Positions 25,001 to 47,031 of a DNA stretch of 64,000 bases are shown here, piece after piece. Within the stretch, counting starts at the first letter, position 1, and every line of letters starts with the position of its first letter. The notes under the pieces were generated by a model. That model saw only the letters and a program-made list of their open reading frames with translations, was not told the DNA's origin and did not search any database. The stretch spans positions 62,001 to 126,000 of the forward strand of contig JAZARR010000066.1 of NCBI GenBank assembly GCA_037389465.1, given 5' to 3'. The translations under genes were made by a program, and so were the position numbers. The DNA is from Baylisascaris procyonis (Eukaryota; Nematoda; Chromadorea; Rhabditida; Ascarididae).

Positions 25001-28000
25001 AAATCACTGCAGAGAAGCTGAAGACGATACGCTTATCTATGTGCATAGTTTTCGCGCAGTGTGGCATGATACTTCATTCAATAAAACATTAATTGTATTA
25101 AAACATTTATCGCTGTAATACAGTTAGTTAATGAATAGCGAATGTCACCATTGTGAAAGTACTTGATAAAATGATGGCTCAAGGAAGAAAATGAAATATT
25201 TTTCAGCTAGCAATAAATTTCAGCAATCTTGGGCTTCCGAATCGATTCCGTATCCTTTTACTTTTCATAATTGGTCTTGTTCGCCATTCTATTTTAGATG
25301 AAGAATTAAAGGGACGCCAATCGTATCGTTTATTTGAGCAATGATCAATTTAAATCATTTTTGGCAGCCAACAACAAGGACTACAGCACTACTTTTAGAA
25401 AAAAAAAAAGAAAGCGTCGTGTGTTAACGATTAGCTGACATTACGTGCAGTTTTCTCAAAGTGACTATCAGACCATTAGATTGAAGGCACTTGTTGAAAG
25501 GATCGTAAAATCATCTATAGTTTATTTTTCTTTCAAGAAAAATGTGCGAAATTTGATCTACACATTTTACGGTACCGTTGAATGCGAACTGCTCATGCAG
25601 GAAGTAAACAATAAAAAAACAGTTTGCGTTCACACGCTCTGGTTACCTTATGGCCTATTCAATTTTATCACAATCGCGTTTGCTATTGGTAAATCGAAAA
25701 TACCGCACAAAAGACATACAAATTCAAACGCAGACATACACATACATACATATATATACACACACATTATATATAGAAATATCATACGCAAAGTTGGAGT
25801 GAGCATAGCGTATTCTTTGCGAAAAGCGATCAATAAAGAAAGAGATAAGAGCTAAAGTACCATTCTACTGAACTGTTCACTTTGCTTATCATATTGCATT
25901 TAACGGATTTGGGCATCTTTTATATGTTTGGTGGGGAATTTTGATCCATCAAAATGATAAAAAGCTTCTTATATAATGTCGAGTGTATTTGCTCACTTAT
26001 ATGGCGATTTCGTTCATCGCTATACCGATGGCAATGACGAATACCGATATCAAATATTCGAATACTGCTATTCCCCATAAACCAATCATTTATTCCGAAT
26101 AACAATCTCCAACAACACCGTTTTCTATGTTTTTTTCAGATATTTATCGACTTGTACAACTTTTTAATATCTTTTACTTTTTTACCTTTTATTGCATTTT
26201 GATGCATTTTCATCCATACAATTATATTTGTTTACTGTTTCACTTAATATTTCATATTGTAGTACATTTAAAGCAAAACACTATACAAATATATGTAATT
26301 TTGGTAACTACGAGTTATTCATTTCAATCTATATGAAGAAATTATACACTCGCATGTGGAAAGTATATCATGTTCAAATTCTTGAAATATATGAGAATTT
26401 TTACTGTTCGTCCAATCGGATTTATTCACTTCGTCTGTCAAATCAGCTTGAATTTTCTAAATTTTTATCGTATTTTTTGAGGTCTCAAAATTCAAACATA
26501 AAAATCGAACATTTCCGACTGTTCGATTGAATGCAAAGCGATGCAGAAACGTTCCGCTCATTTCTACGAACCGTCATGAGAATATACGGACCGTTTATTC
26601 AATTTCAAGAATGTTTAGTCCGCTTTTTTATTTGATACTAAATCCAATCGCATTATCTCTATTTTCATCATGCACCTTCCCCTCCCACGTTATCAAAAAT
26701 TCCGCAAAAGTGTATATCAGTCTGTGGATGTATATTCTAAGATATTAATGTTGCCTGCAAAGCACACTCAGCGAATCGAACATTTCACTTGCTTTAAGCG
26801 TAAATTCTATTTATCCATCGCCAACGGAACGTTTGCATATTAAAAAAAAAGAAAACTAATCACATCCAATACAATACAACAATTACCAATTCATCACGCT
26901 ACTGAAAACCATAAAATAATGTTGAGTTTTGCGATTATTTACATAGTAATCCTTTCAGAACGAATATTTTATTAGCGGATATCACAGATCAAATAGAATT
27001 TTTTACTGTTTTGAACATATCACGCAAAACTTTTCACTCTTTATAACATATTGAACAAAATTTTTCTTACGATTTAGAACGCAGGCATCTTTCTACATTT
27101 TACAGAACAAAGATAAAGTTCAGAGAAATGAAGGAAAAATTTTTCCAACAAAATCATTGTTGAATGAAACCCTCTACGTCAGTTTTTTTTTTTTTTTTTT
27201 GAAGGAATAAAATTTGGGTGAATGATAGCGAACATTATTCTCCTAGTTGGGTACGCTTTTAATTTAATGTTTCCTCATCTAATATGGGACATTTATCAGC
27301 TTTTTAATAGCAATATAAAGGCTACGAAAATGGTGTTCAAACATCGCCTATACGCTTCGATGTAGAATATAATGAATGAAGTCAAGTGAAGTTTACGAAG
27401 ATAGGTGCATAGTACTTCTACAAATACCATCTACAAATGTCGATGTCATCGTCGTTGATCACTCAATGCTAACATCTTTAGGGATTGGAAAAATAATAAA
27501 CTCGAAAAAGTTGGCTAATCAAAGGCGAAACTCACCACTCTCATTTTTCGGTAAATGAAGGGTTTAAACAATTTCAAATCTCATCAGAAGATGATTACTA
27601 TACTTACTTGAAGTTACGAAGTTTTAAAGATGCAGCTAGCCACCTCCTACATAATATATGTTACGCCCCCTGTCCGCATGAAATTACCTAATTTATTTAA
27701 TAGATATAACTTCACGTTGGCTTTTTTATCTTTGCACATTTCGTCTAATATGACTCTGATATTCCCGCTCGGCTCGCATCAAGAAAACTGTTTTTAAGTA
27801 ATTATTGCCTCTTTCAGAACCACCCTTCAAAAAAACATTCATTCCATCCCTGGCACTGCCATAAACTTCGTACAAGAGGCCCAGAATCTATAAGTCAGTT
27901 GTTTGCTCTACATGCGTAGAATCGTTGGTGCACACCGTTCCAATCCACAAAGTCCAATCACTCCCGATAATTCCAAAACAATTGAAACCAATAGACCTCT

Positions 28001-28139
28001 ATTAATGAAATATACCGAGTGGGAATCCTTCCCCACCACTCTTCGGAATGCGGCGATCGCGAATCAACTAGCTTTGCAGACGTGCGATTATAGTGACGTT
28101 GTACTAGTGCGTATGACGAGTATCTGATGAAAGGCATTT

Positions 28140-28190
28140 AAAGCGCATATTGTGCCGGATCTTCTGACATATTTCTCCACTTGTTTTAAG
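28140..28190 (+). repeat. Dispersed ~50-bp repeat, copy B
   Basis: Starts AAAGCGCATATTGTGC and ends TTTCTCCACTTGTTTTAAG. Closest to copy D (43899-43949, minus strand), which shares the TTTCCACTTGTTTT end. Confidence 0.6.
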
Positions 28191-30106
28191 TTTATACGTT
28201 TTACTCCAGGATGCCCAAGAAGCCTCCCACACGCTTCACTTTTCCTGTTATGACAGACAAAGACAAACGTTTTAATATCAATAGAATAGAACAAAAGGAA
28301 ATACTGCATCGAAATAATCGAATGAAATCACCGAGAAAATGCAAGACAAGCTCAAAAACATCTTAAAAATAATATATACAGTGACAAAATAACGTTACAA
28401 ATTTTAAAAAATTACAACAGAGGCATATTAGCAGCAAAACTGTGGGGGCAATTTCAATAATAAATCAAAGTGAGCTGGCTTAAACTACCATATTTACCGT
28501 AAGTCTTTCAAAGAAAGTATTCCTTATAAAAGGAAAATAGCATTGCTAAATACGCCACTCCACATCAAAAGTCGGATTCAGATGGACAAATCGCACTTTC
28601 CTGAAAGGAATTTCTGGATCACAACTTTCCACGATGCTCGAAACGATCGTTTCAAATGAAGATAAGCCTGCTTTTTATTCATATTGCATGAGGTTTATTT
28701 TTCAAAACTCGTTTTAATTACAAATTATTTACACTACGAGACGCACCTAGCATTTAGAGCATCAACGGCTAGCACAGGTGTAAGGAAAAATTGATAGCAC
28801 CGATTAGCGCTTATTATGGACCATGGCAGCTTAGAGTACAGGTTACACTCAAGGAAGTATGCTATTTTTTGAAATTTGACTAATGATATACTTGCAATCC
28901 ACTCTAATAGAACTGCTAAAATAGTACTGTAAAGATGCAAATAAATAGCTCTAGGCCGATAAAAACGAAAATCCTTTCACACTTACGCACTGCACTGATC
29001 AGAAGTAAAAATGTGAAGCACCGTCAAAATATTGTTTAAAAAATTTAGAGAATAACAGGACGACACAACGGTCGCCAAATGTTCTATTACATTAAAAAAA
29101 CGAAGGTATTGATGCCCTTGTATACGTGATAGTTTGCGGCATTGTTTAAAGGCTTACTCCTCCCCCACCTGCCCAATCTCCGAAAAAACATGCACAACGC
29201 ATCACAGCGATGAGCGCAGTTTATGTGCACACCTAAGGTACGTCTACACTATGACGCGCTGCGCAACGTACAATAGCGTAAATATTTATTACAGAATTAG
29301 AGTCCCACACTGCCGCAAATAGTTATTTATTACAAAAAGTTATGTTTTGATGGGGGAATGCTCAGTGAGAATTGAAGCACGATGACTAACAATGCCTTCT
29401 GGGACATTTCATTTATACAACATATAAGCACACGTTTTTCATATTTTATTACGTTTTACTTAGTTTATTACGCTTATTAAACTTGATTTGTTAACAAAAC
29501 TTTGTCAAAGCAACATAATCCACAATTTTGTAGCACGAGATCTCACTCCGAATAAATCTTCAGCAAGAAAAATTCTTGCTGAAAAATCATGATATCTTCA
29601 GCCAGAAAAAAAAAAAAGAAAACAAAATTGAATACTTGTAAACACAAGCACTGTAATTACAAGGACTTTAAATATTGCCGTTGAAGTGACTTATTTATAA
29701 AATCAAAATGTTATATTACCTCCTAGCCCCCCCCCCCCAGCTTCCTCCTCCTCCAACCATCCTTTATATCTCATATTAATAAACCCTTCGCAAATAAGCG
29801 TTGATTCAAGATGGATTTCTTCGTCCTGTCTATCGCAATTCTTTCGAAATTTCACATCATTATCACATAAGTTATTCCCATATATCGACAACGCACTCAA
29901 CAATACCGATAATTATAAATATTCCTAGAAGGAAAATATTGTTGAGCGAAAGGCTGTTGCTGAGTAACAATCTGTCCATTCATGTGGTACCTGAAACTGA
30001 TAGATATTATATGACCTCAGAGGAATAACGAGCCCAATTAAGAGGAAATGAATCGCAAACCCCGTTGAGAACTTGGTGTTCTCGAGTAAATATAAAACGT
30101 GCTTTC

Positions 30107-30122
30107 ATTTGCATATGCAAAT
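30107..30122. promoter_or_regulatory. Perfect palindrome of two abutting octamer half-sites
   Basis: ATTTGCATATGCAAAT consists of ATTTGCAT followed by ATGCAAAT, i.e. two inverted POU octamers back to back. The same palindrome, one base longer at each end, is at 50143-50160. A binding role is inference. Confidence 0.35.
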
Positions 30123-30154
30123 ATAAAAAACTATAAACGAAAAAAACAACAATT

Positions 30155-30183
30155 AAGCCCCCACATTTAGAATGTGGGGGCTT
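30155..30183. other. Perfect 13-bp inverted repeat with 3-nt loop (GC-rich hairpin)
   Basis: AAGCCCCCACATT at 30155-30167, loop TAG, then AATGTGGGGGCTT at 30171-30183. The arms match exactly. It stands in otherwise AT-rich DNA about 460 bp downstream of the SEL-8-like stop codon and is followed by another C-rich stretch. No function is assigned. Confidence 0.85.
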
Positions 30184-30642
30184 CCTCCAAGCCCCCCAAA
30201 CAAAAGTGACCCCACACAAACTTGCTTCAAATAAGAACAAACGGCGAAGCAAAATGAGGGAAAAAAACAAACATTGCCATCTGATGGTTCATCGTCTGGC
30301 TCATACGCATCGGATAAGAGTAGTCAGGTGTGGGCATGCTGAAAATAGGAATCCTATTCGATCATAACGACAATAATAGCATTAATAGTAATAAAAAAAC
30401 GATGTTCATAAATATGCCGGGAAGCACAAATTCACTGGAATCAATCACTTGAAAGGCTTAAAAATCTCTTCTCATAAGAAAATCCAATTGTCCTTGTTAA
30501 GCATCCTCCTCTGAAAGTTTTCGTTAAAAATACCGTTATAAACTTTAAAGTGGTTTGAAAAAAAACATGAGTTTACATCACAGTGAATCAATGAGCGCGT
30601 CAGTTATTGAGAAAAGCTCAACATCGATATTTTATATAAGAA

Positions 30643-40328
<9,686 letters not shown>

Positions 40329-40630
40329 TGGGCGACAAATGTGATGCTCGCAACAACAAAAAAAAAAACTGATTTCGTTTGTTGTCAGCCGCACACAAAC
40401 GTCTGCTCGTGTCTGTCTCTATTTTCTATTGCACGCTGCTATATCGTTTCCAATAACAAACTGCACTTCTTTTTGTGTGAATTCGTTCGGGACGCCCCCG
40501 AAAAAAATACAGTGCACACTCCTCGATGCTAAAAAAAGAAACGTCACTTTTTTTCGAATAGTTGTTCAGGCTAATTTCATATACGACGACGAATGGTGCA
40601 ATTCACAAACCGCTATGTTATGTGCTAAAT

Positions 40631-40697
40631 GGAGAGAGAAAATGAGAGAAAGAGAGGAAGAGAGAGAAGAAGAAAGGGGAAAACAGAGAGACGAGTG
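40631..40697. repeat. Purine tract (GA-rich) about 300 bp upstream of the SEL-8-like start
   Basis: GAGAGA/GAAGA-type tract on the plus strand, hence CT-rich on the coding strand of the gene that begins at 40328. It may be a promoter-proximal GAGA-like element or simple sequence. Confidence 0.6.
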
Positions 40698-43600
40698 ACT
40701 TATGGAAGAGATGATAAATCGTTTACAGATAATTTAAAGTGATATTAAATAATGAAAATATCACTTCAATAATGAAAAGCTGTTTTTTGAAAATCTATAT
40801 TTTTTGAATTTTCGCTAAGCAATTTACCAATAAAAAAAATTTTATTTGATGCTCTCATTGACATAGAATCATTCAATTTAAACAATCTCAAATGCAATAA
40901 AGAGAAATATAAAAATTATATAGAAACCAAAAATATTAGTATTAACGAATCATAATCACAATATAACCGTCTTTAAAATATCAGAGAATGTTTCGAATGC
41001 ATTATTTAATCAATAAATCAAAATCTATTAATCGACGAGCGATGTTCAACAAATAAGAGGAGCACTGAATCGAGTTGTCACAACGATCATTGAAAACTGA
41101 GAAACCTCTAAGTGCTGATTACATCATCAAATAACAATTATTTATAAATATTTAAATGCAATTAGTTAATACATTTGTGGATTCGAAAAAATAATATAAC
41201 TTTGAAGCATTATTTCATCAATATCACCTCAATTTTTCAATAATATAATGACTTAATTATACGATAAACAATTGAAATTAAAATAACTCAACGAGAAAGA
41301 TCACAAGCTCAAAAATTATATATATATACTCATTGCGGTTAGTCATAATAGTTTATGGATTTGCTTACATTTGATAACGAATTGAATTTAGCCAATTTTT
41401 TCACAGAAAAGTTTGGAAAAATTTTAGCTCTTAATTTCTCGGAAGAACTCTTTTGAAAATTTTAAAAATTTCTCGTTTTTTAATAACTCAATTATTTGAA
41501 GGGTGGAAAATTCCAAGAGTAACTTTAGTCTATATTAGAAAGAGGAGAATTAGGGAAATAAAAATAGAATAAGGCCAATGGAAAGTTTATAAATTATTGA
41601 AACTAGCAAATGAAATCGTATCGCCATTATTATATTCGTCTGAAATTTACATACTTCCAATTGTTTTTTAAGAAAAATCAATAAATATTATCAACATGGA
41701 TTATAAATTATAATTACATGAGACAATGAAAGAAATCTGGGACGGGATAAATAGTTTAATAAACCGTATAAAAGCTAAATAAAGCATTGAAAATTGAATA
41801 ATCGGCACAAAAAAATACATTTCATAAACGCAAAATAAAATAAATTTCCAGCAAAAAGCATAGCTGAGCAAATTTAATAAAAAAAATCTTAGTCAAAATA
41901 AAAGTTTTCAGGCAAATCTTAGGTAGCAACTTCTTCGATTTGTCAGTGGTATTTCTTTCGAATAATTAAATTCTCGTTACAAATAGCGGAGTATTGTATC
42001 TCATCAATGATGGAAATATCCGAAATTATACAATTCCCTTTGTCATTTATGAAATATTTCAATCGTTTCACAATTCCATTTCAATACAATATGAAATATT
42101 TCATTTACGATAAGTAATTTCATTTCAATTAAATATAAAATCGAAAAGATAAACAGTGATATGCGAGGAGAGCAATTGATGCGATGATTTTATTATAGTG
42201 GTGTTGAATGCGTTGCGGATATGCAAGTGGTTCGAGGGTTACAGCACAATATTTTGCTTGAGGGTAATATTAGTACGCCATTAGAATGTCTACTATTGAG
42301 CGATCAAATAGATGAAAGGCGAGCAAATTGATCAGATATGCAATAAGGATCATGTTGTTTCTGAAATGCCTCAGGAAAAATTTCTTCACACTGTGAAATG
42401 CAGATCGATGACATCCAATATGCACCTATCGTAGCAACAAATTTATACCTTTCCATCAGTATAACAAACAGTTTACAACATTTTCAAACGACAATATTAA
42501 TGTCGGAAAAGTGGAATCGTTCTAAAATTTTTCAACATTCATATACACAATAATTTTCTTCACTCTTCAATTAACCGATATTTAAGATTCATCAACTCTT
42601 TCAAAAGAATATTTCTAATTAAACAAATGAGTTATAATCTGAGTTAATAAACAAATATAGTTTGCTTAATTGATTGCATATATCAATGCAAATGATTCTT
42701 TTATCAAGAAAACAATCAACGTTTGGAATTCGCTTTCATCTCGATAGCATCAAAATATATGAATCAACGATTCTTTCACTATTTTCTTTTTATGTACTAA
42801 TCTTAGTTTTCTTTCCTATATATATATATTTTTTTGAAATCTATGCAGTTCGTTCATCCCGAAACGTTTGCATATACAGATATTTGGTCGATCGGCGGAT
42901 ATTCCACATATTCTTCTGATCTTAAAATATAGATAATAGCTTTCGAGTAAGCTTTATCTAGGGAATAAGAAAAATAATATAGGTTGGCAATATAAATATT
43001 AGCAACAACACAAACTTGTTCGCATTATTATAACAAAAAGGGCAAAGAAATTTGCGTAATATTTCTTCTATGCGAAGTGCACTTAAATATTTTTTCCAAG
43101 TAATTTTTAAATGTAAATTAATAGCGCGTAAGCAAATTAGCTTTATGCAAAAATTGAAAAATAAACGGTCACAATAATAGATCATAATATGCACCTATAT
43201 AAAAGTACTTGCATAATAGTAAAAGATTCGACCAATCACGAACACATTTATTTATTTATTTATTCTCATTGATATTATCTATCCATGCAACTGCTTATTA
43301 AAAAGTGAAAGAATAGGAAATCATGGAAAATGTCCCAATTGATAATAGAATAAAGAGGAAGTACTCATAATAACAGCTGACGTAGAAACAAGAATGAAAA
43401 TTGTCATAAGCGTCAAACAACAATTTGGTGCTCTCAACCATTCCTAAAAATGAACGAGAGGATTATTTGTTATTTAAAGAATGTTGAAGAGCATTAAGCC
43501 GGAAACAGAGAAACGAGTTAATCAATAAAGTAATGCAAAGGACACAGCATAGCATGAGATAATCAGAATAAATAAGCTGCGAATATCAGAATTTAATGTT

Positions 43601-43898
43601 TTTTTTTTGTTTTTCGGAATTTTATGTAAAAATTGAGAAATTTTTTACAAACAAATTTCAGTAACCTACCACTTGCATAATCTATTAAGAAAAAATAAGT
43701 AATTTGAACTAAAGAGAGAACAGAGATGCAAGAAGGGTCAAAACCTACAGAGTATAGTGGAAAGGGAAAGAATGAACGCATTCTATTGTGTGCAGATGAA
43801 CGGTCGCTAGTGAACCTTGAGGCTACTTTTGCACTTACAATGTTCTTGTTCAATAGGCATTTGCAAAGAACATATTGTGCAATGATGAGTAATAACAT

Positions 43899-43949
43899 CC
43901 AAAAACAAGTGGAAATATCCGCCAGATAAATAGCACAATATGCGCTTTT
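43899..43949 (-). repeat. Dispersed ~50-bp repeat, copy D (minus orientation)
   Basis: Read on the minus strand it starts AAAAGCGCATATTGTGC and ends TATTTCCACTTGTTTTTGG, aligning with copies A, B, C and E. Confidence 0.6.
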
Positions 43950-44442
43950 TGCAACCCCGTTTATTCGACCATTTCACAAATTGCCAACAAATAATAAAAA
44001 ATATATATGCAATAGTGTAATTATATTTAGAGTAATCCGATCGCTCGTATAAATCTACATTAGAAACGTTTTCGCGACATGAACGCTAATGAAATGCGGC
44101 TCGACCAGTGCTAAATACGATCCGATCGGTTGCAAAATATACGCAAATTTTAGGCACTTTTAAGTTGATGAATGAAGTTGATAAATGTGGTCACCCAATA
44201 ATAAAAATTATAGTAATCCACCTTCATAACCAGATCACGTCGAGTTCATAACCACATCAAGCGAAAACTATACGAGAGAAAGATGAACAGACAAATGCAA
44301 AGTCATATAAGCAATTTTACCACAACGCACTCCTCAAAAGCAAGTTTAAAAAAGTAAACAAGTCCGACAGCAAGAACTACAAATTAACGCCAAACTATTT
44401 ATTGCTGTAGACGTTTGCAACGAAGTTTAGAGTGGAATATAT

Positions 44443-44510
44443 AATGCAAGTATAATTATAACACAAATTTATTATAAATGCAGGTATAATTATAACACAA
44501 GTTTGTTATA
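44443..44510. repeat. Tandem duplication, 2 x 34 bp
   Basis: Two adjacent 34-bp units that begin AATGCARGTATAATTATAAC and end TTTRTTATA, differing at three positions. Confidence 0.85.
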
Positions 44511-46213
44511 CTCCAAAGCTAGTGGAAAGCCAGTTCAAGTGGAAAACACTAGCTCTGAAATAAAATGACTGAAAAAAATGCCGATATTTGAAATGGTCGA
44601 GACGGATTGGATGTAATAAGGAATAAGCATAGTGGATATGCCCATAGGATGGTGACGATTTAATTCACTATGTATATGTAGGCGTGCGCAGATTGTTGTT
44701 GGCAGCGCAATAATTTCTGCACAACAGGCGAACCAATCGACCACGCAATGCCCAACACACGATGCACATACACACACATCCCTACTCACTCATCACCACA
44801 TCATCAAAACTCACGCACTATCGCCTCTCTTATCTTGTTCAAGTTTTTTGATATAGTAAGACGAGGTACAGTAAGCTAATTACCGTATGAATTTCTTAAA
44901 TGAACATTGAGTCAATAGGAATTGTTAGCGTTCATAAAGAAATGAATATTCTACAAGATACGAACCCTCCAAGCATTTATTTTCTGACCATTTTTGACTA
45001 TTATTTAGATTGAGATTAATCATTACACCTGTTGATCGGATGTAATCCTATATCATCAACAACTATGATTCGTCTGTTAAATTAACCGATAGAGAGAACA
45101 TTACACTGCTCCTAGTGGTTCTATTGAAGAGGATGACAAATAAATCAGTGTTATCAACGCTTCACGAATAATGACTAGATGAATCACAAAAATTTATTCC
45201 TTTATTAAAATCTAAATAGATACTAAATTCAACGATTTGTAATTAATTCAAGCTGAAGTAGGTTACAGGTAATCTCTAACACGCAGAATTATTCAAGGTG
45301 TTTGTCAATAAGGTAACAATTTGAAGGGTTATATAAGATTATGCCATTATTACTAGAAAATTGGCTGCAAAGTTGGATTGAATTCATTCGCCATTTGCAA
45401 CGGAAATTCAGGTTTATTCCATTGACGCACTTCGATAAAAATTTCGAAAAGAATGCACATTGCACAATGATATTAAATATTGAGTGTGAATAGATCAGCA
45501 GTTTAGATAAAGTTGCATTCAGTACTCATTATATCACTTCTTTACATGCTCTTTATTTGGTAAATTTTTTTGTGCACGGATACTATACAAAGGGCGCACA
45601 TATCCTGTATATGCAAGTACATATACCTACACATGTACGTATGCATATACAGGCAGTATGTACATAGATGCATATGTAATACATATATATCTGCATATAC
45701 AAGAAGAATACATTTAGTGCAGTATTAATAAACAAAAAACGCGTGCAAAAGTTTCAACGAAGCATTAACATGTGAACGAAGAACGAGACACAAAAGAAAT
45801 GTATACGAGAAAAACAACACTTGAGAAGGGGTACTGTGATAGAGGGGAAAAGAAAAGATGATAGTGGACATATACAAAGCAATTGCAATCGTAAATCCAA
45901 TGGAACAGATCGCGAGAACAGCAATAAATTTGAATATAAACAAGTTTTTTTTTAAATTATCGTTACTAATATAACTAAAATTTGAATATAATCTATTCAG
46001 TTGGTATTTCAATAACAAAACGTTGGTGACAACTGTAAGCGATTTCCAGAGATTGATAACCCCTTTTGCAAATATACGCCAAACAATTGTTTTGCAGAGT
46101 TCTTTAGGACGAGTATTCATGCTGTGAGAGTTGAATAAATACTTCGAGCAACCAAGGTGAACAAATCTATCTGCATGCAATATACAAATGTCTGATTTAA
46201 CTCTATATTTTTT

Positions 46214-46256
46214 GGGGGAAGGGTTAAAGGGCGGGGGAGGGGGGAGCAGAGGGAGG
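46214..46256 (+). other. Potential G-quadruplex tract
   Basis: Runs GGGGG, GGG, GGG, GGGGG, GGGGGG and GGG separated by loops of 1 to 6 nt, in strongly AT-rich surroundings. Meets the usual G3+N1-7 pattern. Confidence 0.75.
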
Positions 46257-46975
46257 ATTCCTATAAACTATCGTTAAATCTTCTCTAAGCTCATGGTCTT
46301 TTTTTCAGCAAGCGTACCAAACTTCTGCAATATTTGCTAAAATATGTTGCATATAATTTTGGAATCCTCCATCATAAAACTAAATATCCAGGGATTTAAC
46401 TATACAAAGGAGTCGAGATTAATTATATGCAATATACGAATATGTTTATGCGTATATTAAAGAACACTTTCGAATCAACCATAACGCCGAGATTCCCTCA
46501 TAGAGTCATCTTAATGAATAGTCATTCTGTTCATATTATGCATTTGTGGATAGGAAAGGGGGGAGGTGCTGGAAAGAAAATCAAATAAAATTTGAAACAG
46601 ATATGGGAAGACGCCAGTTTTGAGATTATAAATCAAAGGAGTTTACAGTATTTTGAAGAGCACGAGGGTTTTCAACATTTTTACGGTTATTCACGTGTAA
46701 TTTTAGGCCGTAAGTTTAAAGCCAAATGGTTATACTAGGCAGTAAACGGTCTCGCAAATAATTCATCTATAACAAAAACAGAAGTGATCCAAGGATACCG
46801 CCTGACGGCATTCCAAGGTGAATTTTAAATTGAGTGGAGGTGATGATTCCACCCTCACTCAGAAGCTTATGCTCGTCTGGAATGCCTCAATCAATTTTAA
46901 AAATTTCCCAAGACATCCTAGGACCAAATTTCCGCAATAGAATACACAGCAGAACGGAATCAAAGACTTTAAATA

Positions 46976-46978
<3 letters not shown>

Positions 46979-47027
<49 letters not shown>
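46979..47027. repeat. (TA)n microsatellite
   Basis: About 24 TA units in gene-poor DNA. Confidence 0.95.

Positions 47028-47031
<4 letters not shown>

Larger units (their letters stand above)
21114..30642. other. 9.5-kb intergenic region, no gene recognised
   Basis: Lies between the start of GNPDA and the end of the SEL-8-like gene. It holds a 34-bp minisatellite (about 21846-22050), dispersed repeat copy B (28140), a minus-strand TGTCTG-type repeat (21602-21637), a run of 12 C (29727-29738), an octamer palindrome (30107) and a perfect hairpin (30155). A short open frame at 24208-24318 follows a TTTCAG but shows no recognisable domain. The longest open frame (25445-25855) is AT-rich and looks non-coding. 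Confidence 0.5.

Noticed and set aside
25445..25855. Longest open frame in the window (136 codons)
   Set aside because: AT-rich, begins with a non-ATG codon, contains a TA/CA-repeat stretch and has no recognisable motif or splice context.
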